In this document: piece by piece, positions 46,058 through 54,209 of the stretch
Layout of the letters: each line of letters opens with the position of its first letter
How positions within the stretch are numbered: the stretch's first letter is position 1
NCBI GenBank assembly: GCA_001604275.1
Contig: LVBD01000049.1
Location: 50,027-114,026 of the forward strand
DNA length: 64,000 nt
Source of the DNA: Spirochaetales bacterium Spiro_02
GTDB lineage: Bacteria; Spirochaetota; Spirochaetia; Sphaerochaetales; Sphaerochaetaceae
Reading direction: 5' to 3'
Position numbers and translations under genes: made by a program
Notes under the pieces: model-generated
Seen by the model: only the letters and a program-made list of their open reading frames with translations
Databases searched by the model: none
What the model was told of the DNA's origin: nothing

Positions 46058-46645
46058 TCATTCCAATGAACGGGCGATCAGCTCGGAAGCGTCGAACGCT
46101 CCTTGCCGTAATACGACGTAGGGGCGTTTCGTACAGTCGATCAGCGTAGAGGGCATCGTTCCCTGCTGGGTGTCGCCGCGCACAAGCAGTTCCACTTTGC
46201 CGGTGAATTCATTTGCTATGGCGTCGAACGTCAGTAGCGGAGGTTCTCCTGACGTATTCACGCTCGTGGAATAGATCGGTGTGCCGCAACCTTCGAGAAT
46301 CGCTTGCAGGAATTCGTCCTGAGGAACGCGGACGGCTGTCGTCCCGCCTTTCTTGTCGGGGAGTATGGCCGTCAGAGGAGCGGGCCAGGTTTCCTCGAGC
46401 CCATCCGGCAGCCTCCCTTGGCAGATTTCCCGCGCCATCCCGAACGTCGCCAGGAGTATGAACGGCTTCGTTTCCGGACGCCGCTTGATGTTTCTCAGCT
46501 TGGTTTCGGAAATTTCAAGCAGACCGCTCAACCCGTAGATCGTATCGCACGGCAGCACGACGATGTCCCCGCGCTTCAGCACCTTGATCGCCGTTGCGAC
46601 GGCGGACGCATCATGCCTTTCGATGAACTTAGTGCTAGAATTCAT
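46058..46645 (-). CDS. Sua5/YrdC/TsaC threonylcarbamoyl-AMP synthase family protein
   Basis: YrdC-domain enzymes make threonylcarbamoyl-AMP, the precursor of t6A at position 37 of tRNAs that read ANN codons; the tRNA-Thr here would be a target. The 195-residue protein has GDIVVLPCDTIYGLSG, the basic KRRPETKPFILL patch, PAPLTAILP and STSVNTSGEPP. It lacks the C-terminal Sua5 domain, so it is TsaC-like in size. It lies convergent with the DUF1015 gene with no gap, and 10 bp of its start overlap the ftsB-like 3' end. Confidence 0.88.
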   Translation of the reverse strand: MNSSTKFIERHDASAVATAIKVLKRGDIVVLPCDTIYGLSGLLEISETKLRNIKRRPETKPFILLATFGMAREICQGRLPDGLEETWPAPLTAILPDKKGGTTAVRVPQDEFLQAILEGCGTPIYSTSVNTSGEPPLLTFDAIANEFTGKVELLVRGDTQQGTMPSTLIDCTKRPYVVLRQGAFDASELIARSLE

Positions 46646-47114
46646 ACATTCCTCCCCTATCGTCTCCGATTTTCCTGAGTCTTCTGATTCGTATTCTCCG
46701 GACTAATCGCATGAGCGAGACTATGATGCCGGCGCCACCGAGGGATGCAAGCGCAAGGATCCATGCCGGAACTCCTGGAAAAACTGTGATCGGCGCAGAA
46801 TCTTCGTTCGACGATTTTTCGACGGTGTCGGCATCTTGCCGTCCATCGGAAAAATAGAATACCTGGTCCCCTTCCTGGTTGTAGCCGAGTCGCAAAGCGA
46901 CGTCCCTCAGTTCGTCGACGCTGTCCGCCGAAGCTTTGCGGCGCTCGAGAGAACTAACTTGCAGACGAAGCAATTCTTCTTCCCGGAGGTTCCGCTCCAA
47001 TTGCTTTTTCATTCCAGAATTGCGCAAATACCCACGCTGTCCGAAAATGCCGACGGACAACGTGAAGAGAAAAATTGCAGTAAAACAGAACAATGCCGTA
47101 TATTTCCTTGTCAT
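46635..47114 (-). CDS. FtsB/DivIC-type septum protein with second membrane helix
   Basis: FtsB/DivIC proteins join FtsL and FtsQ/DivIB in the divisome. The 159-residue protein has a short cytoplasmic end, a membrane helix (about 7-25), a coiled coil (about 33-65, NLREEELLRLQVSSLERRK) and the family motif DELRDVALRLGYNQEGDQVFYF. A second hydrophobic helix (about 115-140) and a basic tail follow, which classical FtsB lacks. The ATG at 47114 has no obvious ribosome-binding site but sits 26 bp after a predicted transcription start. Confidence 0.8.
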   Translation of the reverse strand: MTRKYTALFCFTAIFLFTLSVGIFGQRGYLRNSGMKKQLERNLREEELLRLQVSSLERRKASADSVDELRDVALRLGYNQEGDQVFYFSDGRQDADTVEKSSNEDSAPITVFPGVPAWILALASLGGAGIIVSLMRLVRRIRIRRLRKIGDDRGGMYEF

Positions 47115-47136
47115 AGATGAACACAACAGATATAAT
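47108..47136 (+). promoter_or_regulatory. Promoter of the GGDEF-like gene
   Basis: TTGTCA (47108-47113), 17-bp spacer, perfect TATAAT (47131-47136). The -35 overlaps the start codon of the ftsB-like gene on the other strand. Confidence 0.7.
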
Positions 47137-47146
47137 GACGAATGAT

Positions 47147-47176
47147 ATGATAGTGTACTGTCGGGTTGCTTGTAAA
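47147..47176 (-). promoter_or_regulatory. Promoter of the ftsB-like gene
   Basis: Minus strand: TTTACA (47176-47171), 18-bp spacer, TATCAT (47152-47147). Its predicted start (~47140) lies within 3 bp of that of the opposing promoter, so the two cannot be occupied at once. Confidence 0.6.
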
Positions 47177-47217
47177 CCCGTCGAATACCGTTCACACTGT
47201 CGGAATGGAGGATGTGC

Positions 47218-48150
47218 ATGGCTGGTAAGAAACATCGTTATGGACGTCAGATATTTGCAACGGTCGTCGTGACCGTCATTATCTTGCTAATTCTCTTATT
47301 CGTTTTTTCAAGGTTCCTGGTTCCATTGTTCAACGTTCATCAGGAGCAAGTGTATTCGGTGCTAACGAGGTTGTTCCCATTGCTGATCGGTCTCGTGCTC
47401 ATCGAATGCGGGGTTCTGATCGCACGTCGACGCGACGAAGAGTATGCCGATCAAGTGGATAAGCTTCCACCGAATGCCTACGACAAACCGTTGCGGAACT
47501 TGCCTGGGGATGATCCCACCCATGCGACGGTCGCAAGTGGCGTCGCCCGTGAGCCGGCGGCACCTTCGTCCGTCGCTGCCGACGAACTTCCCGTTGAGCC
47601 TGTTTCGGCTTCCTCCGCTGTCGTCGCCGGCCAAGTTGCCGTGGCTCCTGTTGAGCCGCAGGTCATCATCAAGGAAGTCATCAAGGAAGTTCCTGTGGAA
47701 GTACAGGTTCCAGGAACTGACGCTCGACTGGAGAATTTCGAGAATTCGTTCGATGTTATCATGGATCAGGAATTGCAAGGCTCGATCGATGTCGGCTATG
47801 ATATTTCCTTGACACTGGTCGAAATTACCGCTGGTAATCATGACGTTGTGGCTGAGCTGTTGCTGGAAACTACGAAGGACAATTCCTACAGCTTCCTGCT
47901 GGACAATGGCAAAATTGCGATCATTCTTCCGTTCTATCAATATGAAGAAGCCAGGCAATATCTGCTTGATCTGCTCGATTCATGCAAGAAGCAGCTCGAT
48001 GGCGTGGGATTGCAAATGGGCTTCGCCAGCAGAAACGGGCGTATCGTCGATGTGGAACAGCTCTATCATGAAGCCGAGGCTGCTTGCTCGCTCGCTGGGC
48101 AGAACGATGAGGTCATTGGATTCGAGGAACGCATCGAGAAAGAGGCTTGA
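47218..48150 (+). CDS. Membrane protein with degenerate GGDEF-like domain
   Basis: The ATG at 47218 lies 6 nt after GGAGG (310 aa). Two membrane helices (about 12-34 and 45-66) are followed by an Ala/Pro/Val/Glu-rich linker (about 85-155) that ends in an IIKEVIKEVPVEVQ repeat. Residues about 165-300 follow the secondary-structure rhythm of a GGDEF diguanylate cyclase, with a strand-helix-strand core and a late GLQMGFASRNG strand, but the place of RxGGDEF reads FLLDNGKIAIILP. With no GGDEF or I-site residues, catalysis is unlikely; it may be a receptor or scaffold. The family is inferred, not certain. Confidence 0.6.
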   Translation: MAGKKHRYGRQIFATVVVTVIILLILLFVFSRFLVPLFNVHQEQVYSVLTRLFPLLIGLVLIECGVLIARRRDEEYADQVDKLPPNAYDKPLRNLPGDDPTHATVASGVAREPAAPSSVAADELPVEPVSASSAVVAGQVAVAPVEPQVIIKEVIKEVPVEVQVPGTDARLENFENSFDVIMDQELQGSIDVGYDISLTLVEITAGNHDVVAELLLETTKDNSYSFLLDNGKIAIILPFYQYEEARQYLLDLLDSCKKQLDGVGLQMGFASRNGRIVDVEQLYHEAEAACSLAGQNDEVIGFEERIEKEA

Positions 48151-48168
48151 CCGTTCGCAGGTCTACAT

Positions 48169-48197
48169 ACCGCCGGAACATGTTGTTTTCCGGCGGT
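48169..48197. terminator. Hairpin between GGDEF-like gene and rnz
   Basis: ACCGCCGGAA (48169-48178) pairs perfectly with TTCCGGCGGT (48188-48197). It lies between convergent genes, as a two-way terminator would, but the flanking T runs are poor. Confidence 0.55.
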
Positions 48198-48220
48198 TAT
48201 TGTGACGTCTTGGAGGAGTT

Positions 48221-49144
48221 TCAGTCTTTCAAAGGAATATCGAATGTCATTCTGTCTTTCGTCAGGATTGTCCCTGGGAAGATTTTTCTCGCTTCAGCGA
48301 CGAGTTGTTTCAGATCCCTGTCGGTATAGCGGGGGCTATAATGGATCAACCCCATTTTCGCAACATTCGCATCTCGTGCGACGGTAGCGGCTTGTGCCGC
48401 AGTCATGTGCTTTTTCTCTATGGCGCTGGACGCAAGGTCGCTTGCGAACATGCCTTCGCATAGGAGCAGGTCTGCGTTACGGACATGATCGGCGATGGAG
48501 TCGAGATACAGCGTATCGGTGACATAGGAGAATTTCCTTCCCGCCCTCGGAGACCCCATGACCTGGTTTGGTCCGATGACAGTTCCGTCGGACAGCGTCA
48601 CATCTGCACCGCTTTGCAGTTTTCCCCAAAGCGGGCCTTTCGGGACACCAAGCGACTGTGCGATTTCCGGATGGAATACGCCCGGCCGTTCTTTTTCGCG
48701 CATCGTATAGCCGAGACAAGGCTTCGTGTGGTCAAGACGGAACGCTTCTACGACGAACTCGTCGTTCTCCATCACCACACCCGGTTCCGCAGTCTTGACG
48801 ATGATCTCATAGTTGATGTACATGTCGAGAATCTTTCTGTTCGCATCGACATACTCTTTCAATTTCTGCGGTCCGTACAGGTAGAGAGGTTCATCGCGAT
48901 CGACCTGGCTGGAGAGCATCAGTATCCCCGGAAGGCCTGTGACATGATCGGCATGCATGTGGCTGATGAAGATGGCTGAGATCTTCTTCCATCTGATATT
49001 GAGCATCTTGAGAGAGACCTGGGTTCCCTCGCCGCAGTCGAACAAGAAAAGCTCACCTTCCCTGCGTACCATGGCGCTGGTGAGAAAACGCCCTGGAATC
49101 GGCATCATGCCGCTTGTGCCAAGAACAAAAACTTCGAAATTCAT
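48221..49144 (-). CDS. rnz: Ribonuclease Z
   Basis: RNase Z cuts the 3' trailer from tRNA precursors lacking an encoded CCA, which matches both tRNAs in this window. The 307-residue metallo-beta-lactamase enzyme has the zinc motif FISHMHADHVTGLPG (HxHxDH), an N-terminal DCGEGTQ, and further ligands in LLCEGMF and GLIHYSPRY. The exosite arm lies around 150-200. It ends convergent with the GGDEF-like gene. Confidence 0.94.
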   Translation of the reverse strand: MNFEVFVLGTSGMMPIPGRFLTSAMVRREGELFLFDCGEGTQVSLKMLNIRWKKISAIFISHMHADHVTGLPGILMLSSQVDRDEPLYLYGPQKLKEYVDANRKILDMYINYEIIVKTAEPGVVMENDEFVVEAFRLDHTKPCLGYTMREKERPGVFHPEIAQSLGVPKGPLWGKLQSGADVTLSDGTVIGPNQVMGSPRAGRKFSYVTDTLYLDSIADHVRNADLLLCEGMFASDLASSAIEKKHMTAAQAATVARDANVAKMGLIHYSPRYTDRDLKQLVAEARKIFPGTILTKDRMTFDIPLKD

Positions 49145-49183
49145 GCCACTACTATAGCCTGTTTTGTCAGAAAAATACCACCT

Positions 49184-50389
49184 CTAGCGGAACAATTCCA
49201 TCGGGGATATCTTTCTGGTCCGTCGCAGTGTGCAGTACATGGACAGAGTCGACGCAACAAGCAAAGTCGCGACAAGCGTCAGCAGTTCGCTCCATGGTAT
49301 CGTGACATCGAAATCAAGCAGATACCACGAAAGCACAGGAAGATTGCGTTTCGAGATCAAGGATAGGATCGGACCCATGTTCGTGCCGAGAATCAGCCCG
49401 ACCACGAGTCCGATGCCGAGCGAAACGATAACGAGTCTGAACACCATTTTGCAATAGATCCAAACCACGTCCCGGTCGTTGGTACCGAGCAATTTCAGAA
49501 TCGCGATGGACTGCTTGTCGTCCTGCATGAACTCCTGCGCTACGCTGATGACGAAAAAACCTGCGAGCAGAGCGACGACGATGAACACTCCGAAGATCAG
49601 TTGCTGACTGACTTGCAGATTGTCATACAGTGTCGGCTGGGCTTGATACCAGGTCTGAAGGACATGGGGCGTGTCGAGTGCGTTCTCGATCGCGGCCATG
49701 ACTTGATCAAGCCGTTGCGTATGGGATTTGTCCACAAGAATCTCGATATACCGGCTTGCCGGACTGCCAAACAACTGGTCGGCAAAGATATCCGAAATGA
49801 AGCACAGTTGGGAATCAAGCTCACGATATCCAGAATCATAGACCCCGTCGATCGTCATCAGAAGCGGACGGATCTTCGTCGAAGCGATATCAGGAACGAC
49901 CATCAATGCGATCGAATCTCCTGCCGTCACTCCAAGTTCTTCGGCTATCGTGGCGCTGATGAGGATCCCTTGCCGCGAAGAGAGTACGGAATTCGTTCCC
50001 GTGATATTGAGTTGGTCTCGCCGAGTCGCGGAAAAATAATCCGGTGCGACGCCTTTCAGGCGGATCATGGCAGTCTGCTCCGTCGAATAGGCCAAGGCGT
50101 TGCCTTGGACGATAACGTTCGTTTCAGCAATCTCCGGGAGATCCGAAAGTGTCCGAATCAAGTCGTCGGAAGGATATGCGGAGAGGAACAACTGTAGATG
50201 TCCATTGGAAAGATATGCAAATTTGTCGATGATTCCGTCAATCATCGAAAAAACGAATATCTGGGCGATGACCAGCAATATCATGACCAGCGCCAATATT
50301 GAGCCTTTTCCTCGGATTCTCCTGGAATATCCGGTACCCGTTCCCCTGAGTCGACGAGAAAGCCATAGCCTAGACAAGTCCCCGTTCAC
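49184..50389 (-). CDS. ABC transporter permease, LolC/E-like (second subunit)
   Basis: The 401-residue permease has a GTG start at 50389 overlapping the ATPase stop, with GGAGG 7 nt upstream. It shows an N-terminal membrane helix (about 32-55), a large periplasmic domain (about 60-260) and three C-terminal helices (about 265-390), the MacB/FtsX/LolCE fold, ending with the typical ISPMELFR. With the adjacent ATPase and the permease at 51077 it makes a permease-ATPase-permease set like LolCDE, which releases lipoproteins from the inner membrane; that role suits a lipoprotein-rich spirochaete but is inference. Confidence 0.85.
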   Translation of the reverse strand: MNGDLSRLWLSRRLRGTGTGYSRRIRGKGSILALVMILLVIAQIFVFSMIDGIIDKFAYLSNGHLQLFLSAYPSDDLIRTLSDLPEIAETNVIVQGNALAYSTEQTAMIRLKGVAPDYFSATRRDQLNITGTNSVLSSRQGILISATIAEELGVTAGDSIALMVVPDIASTKIRPLLMTIDGVYDSGYRELDSQLCFISDIFADQLFGSPASRYIEILVDKSHTQRLDQVMAAIENALDTPHVLQTWYQAQPTLYDNLQVSQQLIFGVFIVVALLAGFFVISVAQEFMQDDKQSIAILKLLGTNDRDVVWIYCKMVFRLVIVSLGIGLVVGLILGTNMGPILSLISKRNLPVLSWYLLDFDVTIPWSELLTLVATLLVASTLSMYCTLRRTRKISPMELFR

Positions 50390-51087
50390 GTGAGAGCCTC
50401 CAGCGTCCGGTGTCGCAGTAGGAAGACGGTATCGCATCGACGTGCGAAGTGCAGATTATGGGTGACAAGCATCAATGCGCAGCGCTCGTCGTCTACAAGC
50501 CCTAGCAACAGTTCTTCGACCAATGCTGCGTTTTCCTCATCGAGCGATCCGGTGGGCTCATCTGCGAAGATCAATTCCGGGGCATTCATCAATGCCCTGG
50601 CTATGGCGATGCGCTGCCGCTCTCCACCGGACAAAATCTCCGGTCGATGGTCAAGACGATCCGCCACCCCTACTCTTTGCAGGAGATCCATAGCACGCGC
50701 CTTGGCTTCTTTTTTCTTGCATCCCGCAATCAAGGCCGGCATCATGACGTTCTCAATTGCCGTAAAATCCTCCAGCAACAAGTTGGACTGGAAGATGAAC
50801 CCCATCTTCTTGTTTCGAAGTGAACTTTTCTTAGCATCGTTCATTGTTACGATCGAATCCCCGCGAAAGAGGATGGAACCTGCGGTCGGATTCTCCAAAC
50901 CGGCCGCAATGTGCAGGAGCGTACTTTTGCCGCATCCGCTCTTTCCCGTTATCGCTACGGAAGTTCCAGAGGCGATCGAGAATGTGATGTCGTCGAGAAT
51001 CAGCAACGGCGCGACATCCTTCGCAGGTGATTCAAATTCTTTCTTGATGTCGGAAAGAGCCAGTATCGTACAGGATTCATTCATCAT
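50386..51087 (-). CDS. lolD: ABC transporter ATPase, LolD-like
   Basis: The 233-residue ATPase shows Walker A GKSGCGKSTLLH, a Q loop, the signature LSGGERQRIAIARAL, Walker B with LIFADEPTGSLDEE and the H loop in MLVTHNLHFA. The TGSLD after Walker B is typical of the MacB/LolD/FtsE group. It overlaps both permease genes by a few bases, so the three are translated together. The gene symbol is by family resemblance. Confidence 0.85.
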   Translation of the reverse strand: MMNESCTILALSDIKKEFESPAKDVAPLLILDDITFSIASGTSVAITGKSGCGKSTLLHIAAGLENPTAGSILFRGDSIVTMNDAKKSSLRNKKMGFIFQSNLLLEDFTAIENVMMPALIAGCKKKEAKARAMDLLQRVGVADRLDHRPEILSGGERQRIAIARALMNAPELIFADEPTGSLDEENAALVEELLLGLVDDERCALMLVTHNLHFARRCDTVFLLRHRTLEALT

Positions 51088-52315
51088 GCGTCAAAATCTC
51101 CATAATATTTTTCGAAAGCAGCTTTCGGCTTCCAAGCCAAGCAAAGAATCCCGCCATCAGGAGGATCACAGCGGAAACCGCCGCTACTTCGCATGGATTG
51201 ATGGATAACGACAGACGGGTTCCTGAAAAGGCACCGTAGCCGTTGAAAAATCTCCTGACTTCATCTGCGAACTCGATCAATGCAGGGAGCCGGTCCACTG
51301 ACAGGAGCGCAAGCAGACCACCGAGGACGACGCCGATCGCGGCAATGTACAACGCCTGGAGGATAAAGATTCTCATCAGCATGCTCCTAGTACATCCCAT
51401 GGCCCGAAGAACGGCTAGTTCGCGTTGCTTGATGCGAAGCAGTCGTGCCGTCGAGTTCCGAAGATTCGTGACGAGGATCATGATCATCAACCCGATGACA
51501 AGATACATCATATAGGTCTCGAGCTTCATCGCGGCATACAGCGAACCATTCGCTTCCTGCCAAGTTTCAATGGTAATCGGCAGATTTAGATATTCGATCG
51601 CCTGCACGACGCTCGCTTGGTCGTTCTCGTACGATTCAGAAAGAAACACACCGATTCCCAACGTTTCGTCGGAAGTGAGAGGTCTGACGCCATCGATAGT
51701 GGTCAAGATAGTCTGCTGGTTGAACTCTGAAAGCCCAGTCTGGTAGATGCCCGAAGCGGTTCGTTCCAATGTAACCGGAATCATCCTCACCACCCGTCCC
51801 TGCTTGAGTATCGTCAGTTCCAAGGAATCCCCCAACGACATCGAGAGAGTCCGCATCAGATGGTAGGACGGCGCGACCATTTCCTCTGTTGGCGTCGAGC
51901 CAAGAACCATCGAGAGCCGTTCAAAGAATGGTCCGGCATGGAATAGAGATGGGGACAGCCCCCTGATACGTACCGCTGCGCTGTGTCCCGTAGACAGATC
52001 CTTGACCACCGCCGGTACATCGGCAAAGAGGAACGCCTGTTCCACTCCGCCGATCGTTTCGATTGTTTCAACCGTTTCGAGTAATTCTTCATAGGACATT
52101 CCTCGCGGAATGAGCCGGAGATGGAACGATTCGACATCCTTGATCGCACCAAGGCGCTGGGACTGGGAGGCTTCCATGAATGCGATGATCAAGAACAGCG
52201 CCAGGACACTCAGACAGATTCCGAGCATGATCAGGACACTTGAAGATCGGTGCCTGTTTTCGCGGGAGAACGCATAGCGTCCGGCAATCATGCATGTGGT
52301 CCTCTGTTTCTCCAT
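51077..52315 (-). CDS. ABC transporter permease, LolC/E-like (first subunit)
   Basis: This 412-residue permease has an N-terminal helix (about 26-48), a periplasmic MacB-like domain (about 50-270) and three C-terminal helices around 275-400, with the coupling segment RLLRIKQRELAVLRAMGCTRSM before the last block, as in LolC/E. It differs clearly from the 49184 subunit, so the transporter is a heterodimer. The site is AGCGATTTG-like and weak. It lies 11 bp after the secreted repeat protein gene. Confidence 0.85.
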   Translation of the reverse strand: MEKQRTTCMIAGRYAFSRENRHRSSSVLIMLGICLSVLALFLIIAFMEASQSQRLGAIKDVESFHLRLIPRGMSYEELLETVETIETIGGVEQAFLFADVPAVVKDLSTGHSAAVRIRGLSPSLFHAGPFFERLSMVLGSTPTEEMVAPSYHLMRTLSMSLGDSLELTILKQGRVVRMIPVTLERTASGIYQTGLSEFNQQTILTTIDGVRPLTSDETLGIGVFLSESYENDQASVVQAIEYLNLPITIETWQEANGSLYAAMKLETYMMYLVIGLMIMILVTNLRNSTARLLRIKQRELAVLRAMGCTRSMLMRIFILQALYIAAIGVVLGGLLALLSVDRLPALIEFADEVRRFFNGYGAFSGTRLSLSINPCEVAAVSAVILLMAGFFAWLGSRKLLSKNIMEILTHDE

Positions 52316-52326
52316 ACAAATCGCTC

Positions 52327-53319
52327 CTATCGGTACGAAACGGAAAGAACCCGTTTGCCATCCTGGCCGTATCGCACGTCCGCATACGGTTTCCCGTGCT
52401 CATACAGCGTTTCTGTCGTTGTCCCGTCTTCATGATACCGAACTTCGGACGACAGAAGTCCTGCGTCTTCTACAACTTCATGGATTTTCAGGCCATTTTC
52501 GTACGAAGTCCGTATCGTCGTTTCCGATGCGGGGCGCGTCGCGAGGGTTTCAGTCAAGTCTCCAGTTTCATCGTAGAAGAATTCCATGCTGTCGATCATG
52601 GCTTCTGAAACGAAAGTGTTCCTTTTGAGAACCAATCCGTTTCCTGCATAAGTAGTTTCTATCGTTTCTCCCGATTCGTCAAACGAGATGATGACGAGAT
52701 TTCCGTCCGCATCGCTGAGAATTTCGGGACGGCGAGGAATATCTTCCCCTGCAAGTCGTTCCTTGACGATCAAATTGCCGGAAAGACGTGTTATTTTCTC
52801 CGCTTGATCACCAGTCTGACGTACGTATCCATCCAACAGGAAGAACTCCCATTGTTGCTCTTCTTTGGGAATGATGCGCTCGATCGCGGAGAGTGAACCA
52901 TCGCCGGCACGGAGATATGTAACGATCGAATCGATATTTCCGTTCGTGGAACGCGTATATCCTGTGGCATGCCCTTGATCGTCGTATGAGATGCGGAAGG
53001 TCGTCGTGTCATCGTTTACTGAATTTGTCAGCGAAAGGAGCGAACCATTCTTGAATTTTCTCGTCGACGAATCGCCGTCATCGCTGACTGTCCGTTCTTC
53101 TGAGGATGTTCTGCGGATCCGCTTGACGGGTACGCTGTCCTGATAGAGCGTCGAATCATTGCCGTCCATGACTAGCGACCAGCCTTCGGAGAGGATTCCG
53201 TCTACTTCTTCCAGCCGCTGGCCGATGCTGTTGGAACGATATATAGTCTGTGCGAATGTCGGTTGTGCAAGCAGAACGGCCGACAGCAAGAGCAGACATA
53301 TTCGTTCCGATTTGTTCAT
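52327..53319 (-). CDS. Secreted YD-like repeat protein, unknown function
   Basis: The 330-residue protein has a signal peptide (cut after LLAQPTFA, about residue 23) and a mature part of short beta repeats such as ISYDDQGHATGYTRS, FFYDETGDLTETLAT and VRYHEDGTTTETLYE, with a Y/F-x-D/E-x-x-G core. These resemble YD/MORN-like repeats that form beta solenoids or sheets. No enzyme motif is seen. It shares one base with ftsY (53319) and sits between ftsY and the Lol-like permeases, so it is likely an envelope protein in that operon. Confidence 0.7.
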   Translation of the reverse strand: MNKSERICLLLLSAVLLAQPTFAQTIYRSNSIGQRLEEVDGILSEGWSLVMDGNDSTLYQDSVPVKRIRRTSSEERTVSDDGDSSTRKFKNGSLLSLTNSVNDDTTTFRISYDDQGHATGYTRSTNGNIDSIVTYLRAGDGSLSAIERIIPKEEQQWEFFLLDGYVRQTGDQAEKITRLSGNLIVKERLAGEDIPRRPEILSDADGNLVIISFDESGETIETTYAGNGLVLKRNTFVSEAMIDSMEFFYDETGDLTETLATRPASETTIRTSYENGLKIHEVVEDAGLLSSEVRYHEDGTTTETLYEHGKPYADVRYGQDGKRVLSVSYR

Positions 53320-54191
53320 TATGCAAGTCCTACCAATGTATCAAGAAATTCGTCCTTATCGAACGGTTCGATATGGTCATAGCCTTCCCCGGTACCGACG
53401 AACGCGATGGGAATACCGAGCCGTTCGCCGATCTGGATCAGAGCTCCGCCCTTTGCCGCACTATCGTATTTTGTCAGAATCAAAGCGTCGATGCCGATTG
53501 CCTGATGGAACAATTCGGCCTGGCTCAGTCCGTTCTGACCGGTCGTAGAATCTATCACAAGGAATTTACGATAACATTCTTCTTGTATTCCCCGAGAGCG
53601 GATCACCTTGTCGATTTTCTGTAGCTCCCGCAACAGGTTCTCCTTGTTGTGCATCCGTCCCGCAGTATCGGCGAGAATCAGATCCTCGCCCTTCGCTTTT
53701 GCGCTGTTGATCGCATCGTAGATGACGGCGCCTGGGTCGCTGCCGTTTTCCTGCTTCACAATCCTGCATCCGGTCCGTTGCGCATGAAGATCCAGCTGGT
53801 CGATCGCAGCCGCTCTGAACGTATCTGCCGCCGCGAGCAGAACCCGATGGCCTTGCTTCGTATAGAATCTGGCCAGTTTTGCGATGGAAGTCGTTTTTCC
53901 CACACCATTGACTCCGAGGATCAGGAAAATGTTGACCTGATCCGGGTGGATGTCGGGAACGTATCCATTGATTTTCTTCGACAACAGATTCTTGACGAGA
54001 AGCTGAAGTTCTTCCTGTGTCTTCGGTTTCTCGCTCTTGGCGACTTTTCTGACTTCATCAGAGACTTCCATAGCCATTCTGCCGCCAAGATCCCCTTCTA
54101 TCAGCATATCTTCAAGTTCTTCATAGAACGCTTCGTCGAATGTCTTGATTCCGAACAGCGCTTTCAGTTTTGCGCCAAAGCTTTTCTTCAT
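53319..54191 (-). CDS. ftsY: Signal recognition particle receptor FtsY
   Basis: FtsY docks SRP-ribosome complexes at the membrane. The 290-residue protein has a short N domain (about 1-75, with an amphipathic MKKSFGAKLKALF start in place of the long acidic A domain of E. coli) and the G domain: G1 GVNGVGKT at 93-100, DTFRAAA, DTAGR, TKYD and the GxGE end motif GTGEGYDHIEPF. The compact A-less form occurs in many bacteria. It lies in an envelope-related operon. Confidence 0.95.
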   Translation of the reverse strand: MKKSFGAKLKALFGIKTFDEAFYEELEDMLIEGDLGGRMAMEVSDEVRKVAKSEKPKTQEELQLLVKNLLSKKINGYVPDIHPDQVNIFLILGVNGVGKTTSIAKLARFYTKQGHRVLLAAADTFRAAAIDQLDLHAQRTGCRIVKQENGSDPGAVIYDAINSAKAKGEDLILADTAGRMHNKENLLRELQKIDKVIRSRGIQEECYRKFLVIDSTTGQNGLSQAELFHQAIGIDALILTKYDSAAKGGALIQIGERLGIPIAFVGTGEGYDHIEPFDKDEFLDTLVGLA

Positions 54192-54209
54192 GAGGCCGCT
54201 CCTTAGGTT

